64,000 bases of DNA from Mytilus edulis (GCF_963676685.1 NC_092350.1:68450502-68514501), one strand, 5' to 3'. Shown: positions 1 through 12,240, counted from the first letter of the stretch. The notes: generated by a model from the letters alone, not told the origin. Numbers and translations are program-made.

Positions 1-463
1 TTTTTACAAAATAAATAATTGAATAAATAAGCAAACATTGAAATCAGAATCAATTGCGTGTGTCTTTAAACTATATATTTTAGAGTAAAAACAAGAATTA
101 AGATTTTGAACTCAAAAAATTGTATTTTTTCATAACTAAACATCATTCAAATTACATCAGACGTGTAAATTTAAAGCACAACATGCTGGTGATGTAAAGG
201 GGTGTCTGTTGTGAAGGGCTTCCCACAAGAAAGTGTTAAAACAATAGAAATGCAACTCATTTTAACTGCAGGAAGCAGTACTAACATTGATATTAGGGCC
301 TACATTAAGGTTTTGCAAAAGAATTCTTTTCAACCTCTTCCACTCAATGACGGTTTAGATGAGCTTATTATAGGCTTAGTGTAGAATTTGAGGGAGAAAT
401 AAATTCGCAGCTACTAAACTCTTATTGGTTATAACAAATCATCACCTTATTTTAAGGAAGGTT
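1..463. other. AT-rich upstream flank, no supported gene
   Basis: No gene is supported here. A 60-codon frame (202-384, +) starts from a non-ATG codon, has no recognisable domain and no clear splice sites. It could be an eroded exon or transposon remnant. Confidence 0.4.
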
Positions 464-519
464 ATTGCATAAGTCACGGATTTGTATAGTTCTAACTATA
501 CAAATCCTTGCATAAGTCT
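464..519. repeat. Near-perfect palindrome between 11-bp direct repeats
   Basis: GGATTTGTATAGTT (478-491) is followed by a 2-nt loop and its exact reverse complement (494-507). The direct repeat TTGCATAAGTC flanks it at about 464-474 and 508-518. This resembles a very small foldback insertion with its target duplication, or its excision footprint, about 250 bp upstream of the first C1q TATA box. Confidence 0.6.
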
Positions 520-740
520 ACTTTCGAATAGCTCTCGAATTTAATTAATTAATGATAATGTCAAGTATATTGCAAATATTACAAACATATTAAGGGGAGC
601 AACATGTTGATAAAATAGTTCTATACAACATGCTGCTTATAGTTGACGAAGACAAACATATATTTTTTCCTGTTTTTCTCAGATTCAAATTTCATAGCAT
701 CAGCACGCAAAAGTAACATTATAGATTTGAATATCATAGG

Positions 741-748
741 TATAAAAG
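741..748 (+). promoter_or_regulatory. TATA box of upstream C1q copy
   Basis: TATAAAAG lies 47 nt before the ATG at 788. The same TATA box and surrounding roughly 100 bp recur in front of the second copy (5171-5178), so the promoter was duplicated with the gene. Confidence 0.7.
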
Positions 749-787
749 CTGTTCCATTGTAGATCACGTTAGAATGTTTCAGTCGTT

Positions 788-878
788 ATGTCTCTAAAAA
801 GCATCTTGATTTCTTTGATTGTGGTACTTTATGTGGTTACCGTTGCAGATGGAACAGCCTCGTGCTGAACAACTGACG
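788..878 (+). CDS. Signal-peptide exon of upstream C1q copy, with in-frame TGA
   Basis: The frame begins MSLKSILISLIVVLYVVTVA, a typical hydrophobic signal peptide, then continues to Cys and a TGA at 866-868. Exon length, donor position and phase are identical to the downstream copy, which carries Gln at that codon. Confidence 0.75.
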
Positions 879-2514
879 GTAAGTTTGTACAATTTACAAA
901 AAAACATTAAAACTACAAAAAATAGAATTCACAAGAATAGCCTTTTCCAAATGGTATGTGGGGCTTTGCAAAATCATAACGTTTGCACTACATTGTAGTT
1001 TTGTGATTTCATGGTTATTATCTAATGATTGATATAATTATTACAAATATCAATGTTTTACATATTATATATAATACATGTAATAATGGTCATATAAACA
1101 AATTAAACCTGTTTTTGACAAACAAACTTATTGTGTAGATTTTTAAAAAGGGAAGTAATATAATGAATGTATCATTTGTATTATCAGTGCGTATCAAAAC
1201 AAATGTGATCCATGTTATCGCTATTTTTCCTTTGATCTTACTTGCTGATAATTTCTCTTCTCAGCGAGTCGAGTGATATGAAAAATTATCTCTACAAACT
1301 AAGGGGGCACGTTTAACAACGTTGTCATAGTTAAAATAGCGATTAACACACTATCATTGCTCATCTCAACTCAATTGTTTTTCTCCGTAGGGGCTCAAGC
1401 GAAAACAAATACCAATCAATGATAATCTATAAATAGCAACAAATTCATCGATCGGTTTCAGACAATCCATAGCGTTTAGGTGAAAGACGAAATCACACAA
1501 GGAGTGTGCTTCAAATTATTAGTTAATCATATCATTAATAGAAATATGAAGAACCAGCATGTTTATAAAATATATCAATCAACATTGTTGTTATACAAAC
1601 AAATCGCGAACCTGAACCACATATTTATCTCAATAGAAACTCCGTGATCATCAAATTTGTTGGTGATCCCTTTTAATCTGTTACATTAGCTGTGCTCTAT
1701 ATATTTCCCCAAGGGTATCACCAGCACAGTAGTCAGCACTTCTGTGTTGACTTGAGTTATCATTGATATGTTCATAATAATAAATTAACTGTTAACACGC
1801 CTTTGAATTTTTGAAATACTAAGACTATTCTAGCTCAGGAATAGATTACCTTAGCTGTATTTGACAATACTTTTAGGAATTTTTGGTCCTCAATGCTCTC
1901 AAACTTCGTACTTTATTTATCAACATTTACCCAACTATATGTTATCCCTGCTAAGACGAAAGATGAAATCAAAATAAGACAAATGAACAGGAGTGTACCT
2001 TTAATTTTCTAGTTTCTAGCAATAGACCCAGCATTTCAAAAAGTTTTCCGTGGGCATTGTTGCTTTACCGACGATTTGAAAGATTTTTTTACGATGAAAC
2101 TAAAAACAAATCCGACTTGTCGATGTTCCCTCTGTCTCCTTAATCTACTGAGCTCTTTATTAAACGCATTTCAAGTCTATGTGACGTCCAATATAATTAG
2201 AATATATACCTCCGATTTCTTCATAATCATATACGAGCGCACGAGTTAAAATAGGCCAGAATGTTAATTATATAGATTGCATGACGTCAAATAAGTTGGT
2301 CCTGTATTGAAAGGTCTAACAATGAGATATCATAATGTTTGAACTCACTTTGAATGGCTTTGACGGACCAAAACTAATTAACTTTTCCTCCGTTTACTGA
2401 TGAAACACACTTTCTATCATTAAAAACAATACACGAAAATACAATCAAATATTCCGATAATCTGATTTTGGAAATATCAATATTGTACAATATCAGCTGA
2501 TCTACAAAATATTC

Positions 2515-2770
2515 CAAACCCTTTTAATAAAGACAACAGTAGTATACCGCTGTTCGAAACTCATAAATCCATGTACAAAAAACAAAATCGGGGTAACAAA
2601 CTAAAACTGAGGAAAACGCATTAAATATAAGAGGAGATCAACGACACAACATTAAAATGTAACACACAAACACACACACACACACACACAGAAAAGGACT
2701 AAGCATTAGACAAAATCCTATGAGAATAACAACTATAACACTAAAACTAAACACATGAATCTGGGATAGA
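2515..2770 (+). repeat. Family A interspersed repeat with (CA)n, copy 1
   Basis: The sequence starting near CCGCTGTTCGAAACTC and running through a (CA)n tract at about 2668-2690 recurs at 41650-41845 in the same orientation. It sits inside the long intron of the upstream C1q copy and explains part of why that intron is five times longer than in the sister gene. The minus-strand frame at 2638-2850 is a by-product of this repeat. Confidence 0.75.
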
Positions 2771-3555
2771 CAACAACGTGACACGTCTTTTAGTAATGTG
2801 AATTCACACTCAAAAACGTGTGCCCTGCGGTAACTCGACACGAATTTCATATTGCACCGATACGCAGATGATATTTGAATGCATCAATATACATAAAACC
2901 TGATAATCGATAATTTCACGACCGACAATATATTAAACACGAGCATTATAACTGGCGTCAAGTGTGTATCAAACTTTATTTCTTCTCGGTTAAGAATAAG
3001 CCTCTTTTATTGGATAACAAGGGCCATACGTCATTCTTTATTACTTAATGAAAAATTTCAACAGTCTTTCACAGTTAAAAAGAGACCAGAAAACTGGTCG
3101 ATAACGGACTTTTACATATAAATGACAAGATGGCGTGGTTTCTTTGTTTAGAGGGATGTAAATTTTGTATCGAAATTTTGTTTACCGTATGTTTTCGTTA
3201 GTTATAAGATTATAGAAAGCATTATTATGTATTCATTTACTGTAAAATTGTACTTAAATGAATGACAGGGATTTATAGCTATCATTATGACTGATTTTCA
3301 CTCTTTCCCTTATAAATTCTACAATTACTTCAATTTCCTTTGAACAACTTGAATTTATAAAAAAAAAATGTAAAAACATAGTTCCTCGATGAAATAAAAA
3401 TAATGCTGGTAGTTATAACAGAACTGCTCATTATCTGGATATATGGACTGCCCGTAGGACAGTGGTATTGACTTACTATATTATATTTGCATTTAATTTT
3501 TTTTAAATTTGTGAAAGTGAAGCATTGATAAATAAAAACTATGAAACAATTTCAG

Positions 3556-4013
3556 GTCAGTATGATGTCGCTGTAAATTACCGTGGTCAAAACAGACAAG
3601 AAACTCCTAAATCTACAGTAATTGCATTTTACGCCTTTATGTCAAAATCACTCAGGAGCCCTGGCGTTGGTCGCCGACTGGTATTTGACGTTATAAAGAC
3701 AAACCAGGGTGGTGCATATAACAGTCATACAGGCGTGTTTACCTGTCCAAAGAATGGTACATATGTTTTCGTCTGGGTTGTAAGACTGGATCCTGCATAT
3801 CATTCCTTTGAATTGATGGTCAATAATTCCGTGTATGGTTCTACATTCCTTTATAACAAAGACACCGATGGTAGCAATAGTGGTACAGTTGTTGCGGATG
3901 TGTCAAAGGGCGATAGTGTTTATGTTCGTATGCACTCTACATACAAAGGAGTAGGTGTAATACATAGTAATGAACATGGCAGAACAGCATTTTCTGGATG
4001 GTTACTGAACTAG
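3556..4013 (+). CDS. C1q-domain exon of upstream copy
   Basis: 458 nt, intact, ending in TAG at 4011-4013. It encodes the complete jelly-roll C1q domain, starting GQYDVAVNYRG after the splice. About 43 of 152 residues differ from the downstream copy, many conservatively. An unbroken domain next to a broken signal exon argues that loss of function, if real, is recent. Confidence 0.85.
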
Positions 4014-4026
4014 ACAGTTTGATTTA

Positions 4027-4032
4027 AATAAA
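4027..4032 (+). terminator. Poly(A) signal AATAAA, upstream C1q copy
   Basis: AATAAA lies 14 nt after the stop codon; the downstream copy has its AATAAA at the equivalent spot. Confidence 0.6.
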
Positions 4033-5170
4033 TGCAATCTCAGAAAACCTTTTCATGTTTATGTAATTGCATTACCGTTATGATAAAGTGTTTTATCCTC
4101 AGTTATTAAGTAGAAAATAATTACTAGTCGAGGTTAACGATCTGGTCTCCTTATCATGATCCAGCCGCGTCGAGGAGGGAACCCGGAGATCGTAACCCTT
4201 ATATAGGGAAGATATCTTTATATAAAACTGTTTTGCATTTGTTTTGACAGTTCAACAGAAATCAAATATATATTATATTTGTGTTTCTTTTGAAAACAAT
4301 ATCCATATGAAGCGTACTTTGTAATGCTTACGTTTAACCTGGTTTTAAATGAACAAGATACAAACGTTATTGTGATTTTTTTGCCGCATAAATATTGATT
4401 ACCATCTATCTTTCAAACATATTCAAACATTATTTATATATTGAAACGCCGTTTATGTAATTTATTTTTAAAATTCAGAGTCGTGTTTTAACTAATGTTC
4501 TGCAGGAACCGGTCTTCTTCAAATGTTTATTCTTTTTTAACACTATTTAGCACTTGATTTTTTGTATTTTTGAATTTTACACATTATTCCACATATCCTT
4601 TGTTTATCCTCATTGTTTATTATAGTCTAGCACCCCAATATTCTCTATTATTTTGTCATTCCTTTTTTGGCCATCTCATACATTTACAACGGTTACCGCT
4701 TTGACTCTATGAAGGTTTTTATATGCTTATATTATGGTGTCAGTGCAGTATTTTCAGGAGGGGTGAATTTGAAAGCATTAAACTCTTTGAAGGTGTCCTT
4801 AAGTAGCCAATTGGAAGCAATAATGCTGAACCCTACCAAGCATGTCTTTATGTTTTTTCATTTAATGTCTGTTGGTCTTTGTTTTATAGTTGTGTTATTG
4901 GCAATCAAACATCATCACTATGATTTTATAAAGATGCAATATACATTTATTTTCTGCCCCTTTTATTATGTTAATTGATCACATGACAATTTCAAGTTCA
5001 GTGGCAAATACTACAAAAATATTCATGAGATCAATATGTTAATAGCATAGTATGCAAATTGCTGCATTTACTAGACCAAGACAGAAAACATATTTTTTAC
5101 TGTTTTTCACAGATTCAAATTTCAAAGCATAAACACGCAAAAGAGAAATTATAGTTTTGAATATCATAGG
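4033..5170. other. Spacer between the two C1q genes
   Basis: No gene seen. At about 4131-4198 a GC-richer stretch forms an imperfect inverted repeat (GTTAACGATCTGGTCTCC against GGAGATCGTAAC). A 103-codon frame (4667-4978) begins at TTG and has no domain. From about 5020 the sequence is homologous to the promoter region before the first copy. Confidence 0.5.
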
Positions 5171-5178
5171 TATAAAAG
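5171..5178 (+). promoter_or_regulatory. TATA box of downstream C1q gene
   Basis: TATAAAAG 47 nt before the ATG at 5218, identical in sequence and spacing to the upstream copy. Confidence 0.75.
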
Positions 5179-5217
5179 CTGTTCCATTGTAGATCACGTT
5201 AGAATGTTTCCGTCGTT

Positions 5218-5308
5218 ATGTCTCTAACAAGCATGTTGATTTCTTGGATTGTTGTATTTTATGTTGTTACTGTTGCAGACGCGACGACTTCGTGCCAAAC
5301 AGCAGACG
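5218..5308 (+). CDS. Signal-peptide exon of downstream C1q gene
   Basis: 91 nt, ATG to a phase-1 GTAAGT donor. It is too short to be found as a long frame; it was located by homology to 788-878. Codon 27 is CAA (Gln), the site mutated to TGA in the sister copy. Confidence 0.85.
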
Positions 5309-6254
5309 GTAAGTTGGTAAATTCTACAAAGCAAAATAACAACAAAGAAAACTAATAATGTACAAGTTTAACCTTTTCCGAGGTTATGTGGTGCTTCGCA
5401 GTCTATCATATAATTTATGTATTTAGGTATAGATTTTGTATTTTGAATTTTATATTGACTTATAGCTATCATTATGACTGGTCGACACTCTTTCCCTTAG
5501 AAATCCTACAATTACTTTGAGTTTCCTTTGAACAACTTGAATACATGATTTTTTTTAAAAACATAGAAATAAACATAATACTAGTAAAATTGAGAATGGA
5601 AATGGGGAATGTGTCAAAGAGACAACAACCCGACCATAGTATTTATTACAGAACTGATCATTATCGTGATATATTGACTGTCCGTAGTGCAGTGGTATAT
5701 TACTTACTATATTATATTTACATTTAATTTTTGTTTGAAGTTGAGAAAGTGACGCATTGATAAACGAAAACTATATAAACTTTGAAACAATTTCAGGTCA
5801 GTATGCTGTCACTGTAAATTATCGTGGTAAAAACAGACAAGAAACTCCTAAAACTACAGTAGTTGCATTTTACGCCTTCATATCAAAAAATATCAGGAAC
5901 CCAGGAGTTGGTCGACGACTGGTATTTGATGTAGCAAAGACAAACGAAGGCGGTGGATATAACAGCCATACAGGTGTTTTTACCTGTCCAAAGACCGGAA
6001 TTTACGTTTTTGTATGGGTTGTAAGAGTGCATTCTGGATATTATCCCTTTGATTTGATGATCAATAATTCCGTGTATGGAACCACCTATCTAAGTAACGT
6101 AGATCGCGACAGCAGCGTCAGTGGTACAGTTGTTGCGCATGTGTCAAAGGGCGATAGTATTTACGTTCGTGTGCACTCTTCCTTCAAAGGTAAGGGAGCA
6201 TTATATAGTGACGGAAACGGCAGATCATCATTTTCTGGATGGTTACTGAACTAG
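5218..6254 (+). CDS. Secreted C1q-domain protein, intact downstream copy
   Basis: Spliced CDS 5218-5308 + 5797-6254, 182 residues. Exon 1 encodes a signal peptide (MSLTSMLISWIVVFYVVTVA, then a short Cys-containing linker), donor GTAAGT. The 488-bp intron is phase 1 and ends TTTCAG. Exon 2 encodes a single C1q domain (about residues 32-182): RLVFDVAKTN, NSHTGVFTCP, YVFVWVV, KGDSIYVRVHS, SSFSGWLLN. There is no collagen stalk and no membrane segment after the signal, so a secreted globular-head C1q is expected. In bivalves this large family is linked to pathogen recognition; the ligand of this member is unknown. A tandem duplication (about 590-4030 and 5020-6280) produced the pair, as promoter, intron ends and 3' signal are all shared. 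Confidence 0.9.
5575..5645 (+). repeat. Family B repeat fragment in C1q intron
   Basis: The stretch around GAATGGAAATGGGGAATGTG and GTCAAAGAGACAACAACCCG is absent from the matching intron of the upstream copy. It recurs reverse-complemented at about 54755-54825. It was therefore inserted after the gene duplication. Confidence 0.7.
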
Positions 6255-6267
6255 ACAGTTTGATATG

Positions 6268-6273
6268 AATAAA
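6268..6273 (+). terminator. Poly(A) signal AATAAA, downstream C1q gene
   Basis: AATAAA 14 nt after the TAG at 6252-6254. Confidence 0.65.
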
Positions 6274-9200
6274 CGCATTATCTAAACATTTGTTTATTTT
6301 TGTTACATAGTTTTATCGCCAGAATATAGTGGCTTACCATCAGTTACGCAACAGAAGTGTTTATTTAATTACGGCAATTCAAAGGAATTAAAATATTAAG
6401 TTGTGAAATCTGATAAATTCAAATTTGTTTGTTTTCCTTTTAATTCTTAAATTCTGCCACTGTTCTAAATCATATAATCATGATTTACAGACGTACAATG
6501 CCGCACAAAAACTAATTTTTCATTCTCCATGCAAAACCATTTAACACATTGTTTGTTTGAGGATAACATCTTTACAAGCTTCTTTTGTAAAGATTATTGA
6601 CAAGTTAAACATGGAAGTATTATATTATAATACGGCAAACTCTGTCATACTGTTTATTTTCAAACCCCACCCACACCTTATAAATATAAATAATGCATGC
6701 TCCCCTCCCCAAGAAAGACGACGTCTCTATCGATGACTTATAATGATAATTACAACAAACATTTAAACAATAATATGTACAACAGTTTTTTCTGGAAAAA
6801 TAATTATCGATTATTGTCCAGCAAATTCGCCACGCCATAGAAAAAACATTATTTCGGACACACCAAATTTATTGTGTTATTTTCATTTACTACAATATTT
6901 TTTGCACTCATGACTGGGTCGATATCGCGGCTGAAATACGGCCAAACGATCATATATTGCCCCGCTTTCCAAATATAATGTGCTGTATTTGCTTAAGTTA
7001 AAGGTCATCCTTTTGGTATAATTACACTGTTTTGTATTGTGTTTCAGTTTTACAGACCGAATGTCGTAAACTTAAAAACATAACTAAAAACCTATGAAAA
7101 AGGTTGTGTGTGTGTGTGTGTGTGTGCGTGCAAGTTACCTTAGTTAAGAACCATATTGTGTACATGCTTTCATCAAGCCAGACTATCTGCACCATGTGCT
7201 GTTCGTTGTTGTTTGTTTTTCTTTGAAAGGCAGATATTTTTAGGATGAGTCAGTTGTTAGTTGTTGTTTTGTACTGTAACAGTTGTACTTTCCTGAATGT
7301 TTGTCATATCCCGTTTATATTCTTTTCTACGAGGATATCCTCGAATGGATCCGAAGTTATACTATCCAGAGTTTCAAAAACTTCTATCTGGTATTAAACA
7401 GGTTTACAAGCGAAAAAACATGTTTCCGCTTCGGCAAACTTTTGCTTGAATAACAATGACTTATTTAATGTGCAAACTGGAATTACTACAGAACAGCTTC
7501 TTTGTGTGCTGGAAGCTGATAAATCATTTATATGAAGGAAAAAAAATATGAAAAACAATAATATTAAATACGATTATGTAATTTTGTAAGCATGTGGAGG
7601 AAAGCACATATATATGTGCCTACTTCACAGTACACCAACGATAACTCAAGAGTCGGTTTCTCAAAGAAACTTACAACTATATATGTAAAGATTGATCGTG
7701 AGTCATTAAAAATTCACACGGTTCTGTTTTATTGTATGGCCCTACAATCTAGAACTTATTTGAGTTCATGGTAAATTTATTATACGGATATACGTTGAAA
7801 TAAGGAAAATCGTTATTTGACAAGGTTTATGAGAAAAATCAATTTTTTTACTCGATTTTAAAACAAATTTTGTTAGTGAGCACAAATTTTACCCAAAAGA
7901 GGTTCGAAGGCTAATATATAAATACATACACATTACAATTAACAACAACATCATGACAAGGTCAACATAAAACAGAAACTGTTGAACACACATTACAATA
8001 AATAACCTCAAGTGCCCTTGTCGCTCACCCTGTCTATTGTGCTGTAACCGGAGGGGTTTTTACGTTGCGTATTTTCTGTGTCAACTTTTACATATTATAC
8101 CCCAGACCGTGTAAAGAGTAAGTATCGGAATCCTGAGTCTCTGATCCTTCATATGTGGCTTTGTAGAACTTAACACTAGCAAGTTTTCATAGTTTATTAT
8201 AATAAATTACAATTAAGCAAATATCAACAATATTATAAAGATATAAGTATTCAAATGTAAATAAGTTAAAACTCACATAAAAGTGACAAAATATGGTGAG
8301 GTCTGTGCAAGATCAGCAAGACTGAAGATAGACATTTTGTTCTATATATAACAAAATCATCTTACAGTTAGTGGTAAGGTCTGTGCAAGACCATCAAGCT
8401 TTCTATATGTAATGCTATACTGCAGAGTGACTAGTGTCGACAAGCAGACTAGTGTTGCGTAGCTTTTCTTTCATAAAAGCACCTACCGTAAAAAGTCCCT
8501 AAAGGAAGACTGTGGCTCTCTAAATGATTAAGCAATTTCACAAATATTAATCTCAGAACTTATTTTACAAGAGCAAGATCAATAGAAAAGCTCTATAAGT
8601 AAATGATAAGTTGCAAGTTTATCAAATTCTGTGAATATCTTCAACAAATTAAAGCACAATAAAGTAAAAAGATATTATGACATGTAAAACAATCATTTTT
8701 ATCAATAATTTATTACAGAGGATGACCTTGAGGTCACTCCGATGTATTGTTATCGCTTAAATTTCCGTCATTCATAAATAATAGTCAAATTAGTTTTGGG
8801 TTTTCAACACCAGTGAAAAAAGTGCATTTTCATACCTGCGATTTCTGTTCTCCGGTTGTACGATGTTTCAACAAAATATGGAATCATTTCAGTTGTTGAT
8901 TTAGTGGTGAAAATTTGACTAAATTATATCTTAATAAATACGATTTTATATGTTTAATTGGTGTTTCAGAAAGAGGTCAGGTGCTCTTGTTCATTCATAA
9001 AATATCGTTCATTCATAAATTTATCGTGAAATAAAAATCACTACACAGGTTATACGTGTAGTGTAAATGACCAACTGTAATCTAAAAATAGCGGTCTCAC
9101 TAATAACGACAAGAAGAATTTTATCGACAAGAAGCGTCAAGAACGGACAAGAAGAATAAATTAAGCGACAAGAAGACTATTTAGCGACATGAAAACTTCT

Positions 9201-10260
9201 CGTATCGCATGAGGATGACACATATCAAATGAACAATTATGTGTGGGACTTAGTTTTAAGAAATGATGTCAAAGTAACACTATGAAAATATTTTTAGTAA
9301 GCTGAAATATATATTTATTTTTTACATGTTTATGTCTTGTAAGTTATTTTATTTCTGTCCCATTTTTCAACATTAGCGTCTCGAAAGGTGAAATGTTTTA
9401 ACTGAATGGTTAATTTAAATTAATTATGAAAATTGTTAAAATTAAATAAATAAAAGTAATTATTGCCCAGTTACAAACACTACTAGGGGATAATCCATAA
9501 TTACCCCCAACTTTAGCCTGGTAAACTTGTTGTCTCCTTGTGAAATATAAAACATATTAAAAATGATTTCCTGCTTAAGTCTTTTATTGATATAAAGTCA
9601 AAACCTTCTTGCTTTTCACTAGACAACCATGTCCTGTCAGGTTTAATTCTTATATATGTAGATGAAAATTAAAAGTCCCCAAAACATTAACACGGCAGCA
9701 ATTGCTTTTACAGCCTTTAAGGCTTTGATTTTTTTACAGAAGAGTGTCCACCATGGACTTGCACTGACTATAATAATAGTAGAATAGAATTATCATATAC
9801 AAATAGATGAAAATTAGATATACATGCAATCGTAATATTAATAATATATATAACAACAAACCAGTGTATTCTCTACGACTATTATTATATAAGTATAATA
9901 GTCCAAGGTATACTGATTTCTTGCACTACAATATAATAGTTATTACGGTGAGGTTGAATTTCCTGTCATTTATTCACCATCCAAGCACGAACTTGTATCA
10001 GAAAAAAATATCTCTGTAAATTAACCCAAGTTTCAGGTATAGAGATGTGATCTGTTTCTGTGACATGTGCTTTTGATCATCCACAAGAACCTGCGGTCAT
10101 CCGATGTTCAGTACTTCAGTACTTTGATATCAACAGTAATCACAACAGTCCATTTTCAAAGGAAGTAATGTTGTTTTAAAAACTAGCTCTCCACCACAGT
10201 GCCATAGACTATATTTACTAAAAAAGAGCATCAATATTTCACATGTTAAGTAGTATATAG
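6274..10260. other. Gene-poor stretch with simple repeats
   Basis: No coding region supported. It contains a (TG)n microsatellite (about 7105-7130) and a short direct duplication around GGTCTGTGCAAGA (about 8300 and 8375). A CGACAAGAAG motif is repeated at irregular spacing (about 9107-9190). Confidence 0.5.
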
Positions 10261-10266
10261 TTCGAG

Positions 10267-10465
10267 ATGTTGCGGCTGGATTTAAAAGCTATGGGGCGTT
10301 CCAGCCATTTTAAAAAGGGGGGGGTCCTAACCCAGGACAAATGGGGGGGGGGGGGGGGTTCCAATTACATGTCCCCATTCAAATGCATTGATCGTCAAAA
10401 AAAAGGGGGGTTCCAACCCCCGGACCCCCCCCCCCCCCCCCCCCCTCCTTTCTGGATCCGCGCCA
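10267..10465 (+). repeat. Family C MITE-like repeat with long G and C runs
   Basis: Runs of G (about 10317-10324 and 10345-10359) and C (about 10424-10445) bracket a core shared with 15988-16108 and 52370-52466 (CCCCATTCAAATGCATTGAT). It ends near CTGGATCCGC. The runs could form G-quadruplexes. The 77-codon frame across it is low complexity and not a gene. Confidence 0.7.
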
Positions 10466-12085
10466 AAAGCTGCTATGACATATATAGTTTACTTAATTAG
10501 ATGTCCGTTAGTAAATGCATGTTACTCATATTAATCGGCAACATGAACAAACTGCTTAAACATTAAATCGAAGTTTGTCTCATGTGTACATATTTAATAA
10601 TTCAAAATTTCCCACATTTAACTTTTAAGTCACGCCAATTTGAACACACGAACAGTCTACACTATGTTTAAACCTATATGTATATGAACCTACCTGTGAA
10701 GATATAAATAGAAAGTTAGTATTATGATAACGGACCAATGTTTTGGTGAGTGTTAACAGTAAACAATACGATCAAAAAGTAAGTAAACAAGATATAAGGT
10801 TAATTACCAAAGATACCATACTTAAAAAAGCCATTAAGGGTTTCCTAGGGCGTTTTATTTAGTACATCAATGATATTGGGCGCTCCTTTTCAGTCGCTAT
10901 TTAGACACCGTTCTATTTATTGAACGCAGGTTATGTGTGTTACGAGTATAGTACATCTTTTATCCGATAATTAACATGGATTGCGCAATAAATGTCCTTA
11001 TACTTCATTCAATATTCTAAGTAGTTTTACAATTCAGGGAGTGTTTCCCTTGACCTGATGAACTATAAGGAAGTACGATATAATAGCAACATGTGATTGA
11101 AAACCGTGTTCTATTTTTAAAGAATGTTGATAAATCGGATGACTCCGTGTCTCACATGCGTCATTCCTGGAGATCGATTTTCATTGTCAACAGTTCAACT
11201 TCGATATCAACATTATGATCCGTACCGTTTGTCTTGAGCGCACTTACCATTATAGGAATGCAGAGAATTGAACAAAAAGTGCATAAGTCAACATGGTCAA
11301 TGAAAGTCCAAAAAATATAAAGAAAAAGAAAAGAGAATAATCATTATGCATGTTATGTAAACTAAATAAAGAAAATTCGGCAAAAAAATTAACAGAATAC
11401 AGAAATTAAGGACCCCTTCCAGGTACTCCGTATAGCTTGTAGATGTCTACTGACAAATATTTGTATGCATATTAAAGTAACTGCAAGTACTCTTAGACAT
11501 GTTAGATCACTACACTTCAATGTCTTTTGCCTTCATGTTAGTTGTATCTATGTGCTTCGTGTCAATCTGACGATTCGAGCATTACCAGGTGATTTTATAG
11601 TTTGTTCTTGCACTGTTCTCAACTAGAACTTGTAACCCCACTATCAAAGGTCTGGAAATGTTCGGTCGTTTGTATATAAAGTCTGTATAAGGTTGTCATT
11701 TTTCGCTTTCTGCTCTCTGTCATTTGTGATTTCGTTTATTGTCTTGTAATAAATCAGGCCATTGCTTTTTTGTTTTTCGTTTTGTTTTATAGCTGAATCT
11801 ACTGATAACATTTTGTATTTGTTATCTCAATTGAGTATATATAGTCCCATAGTGCTCTGACGTCCTGTCATGGCTTTATAGTCATTGCACTTAAATCTTC
11901 GACCACTCTTAAGGTGGATCACTAAATTTCCACTGTTCATGATTCCAATATCGACGACTATTTGAAATATGTTTGTGTTAGTAATTACATTTTAAAATGC
12001 ATATATTAATGGAAAAAATTTGCGGCCAATAGGCGCTTGATTTTTGTTTATTTATATTACTTTAGGTAACTTGTGTCCTCCTCGA
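10466..12085. other. Non-coding stretch
   Basis: AT-rich with no gene, tandem array or inverted-end element that I can support. Confidence 0.4.
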
Positions 12086-12087
12086 TA

Positions 12088-12240
12088 TAGACAATAACAG
12101 TGCATTGACTTGACATATCAACGATATAAGGATGAGGCTTAGAAACGGGGAAATGCGAGGCTCTGTCGAGATTTTCCCCAATTTCGGGCCGAATACTTAT
12201 ATCGTTGATATGTCGAGTCAATGCACTATTATTGTCTTTA
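12088..12240. repeat. Foldback element with ~40-bp inverted arms
   Basis: The left arm (about 12088-12130, including GACAATAACAGTGCATTGAC) is the near-complement of the right arm (about 12197-12239). The arms are separated by about 65 bp. I recall the same arm sequence as common in mussel DNA, which suggests a small MITE. The minus frame at 12057-12263 is a by-product. Confidence 0.65.

Larger units (their letters stand above)
788..4013 (+). pseudogene. C1q-domain secreted protein, upstream copy with premature stop
   Basis: Two exons: 788-878 (signal peptide, 30 codons plus one base, donor GTAAGT) and 3556-4013 (acceptor TTTCAG). Joined in phase 1 they would give 182 residues, the same as the downstream copy. 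Codon 27 (866-868) is TGA where the other copy has CAA. The second exon is open throughout and about 70% identical in protein to the downstream copy. It has the C1q pattern: an AFYAFMS-type first strand, RLVFDV, NSHTGVFTCP, a Tyr/Phe-rich VFVWVV strand, KGDSVYV and a C-terminal FSGWLLN. No collagen repeat is present, so this is the secreted single-head type. The 2.68-kb intron contains a family A repeat. The stop suggests a young pseudogene, but an alternative first exon, polymorphism or sequence error is possible. Family function (innate immune recognition) is general knowledge, not shown here. Confidence 0.8.

Noticed and set aside
866-868. TGA read as selenocysteine next to Cys in the C1q copy
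   Set aside because: The paralogue has Gln here, C1q proteins are not selenoproteins, and no SECIS-like structure could be identified after the stop.
2638-2850. Minus-strand 70-codon hydrophobic peptide gene
   Set aside because: Lies in family A with a (CA)n tract that encodes alternating Cys/Val; the same frame type recurs in the second copy at 41641-41877.
4131-4198. tRNA-like or ncRNA gene between the C1q genes
   Set aside because: Only an imperfect inverted repeat; no acceptor stem, A/B boxes or anticodon arm could be fitted.
4667-4978. 103-codon membrane protein between the C1q genes
   Set aside because: Starts at TTG, has no signal or domain pattern, and has no counterpart in the other duplicated unit.
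10267-10500. 77-codon Gly/Pro-rich protein
   Set aside because: Produced by G and C homopolymer runs of a family C repeat.
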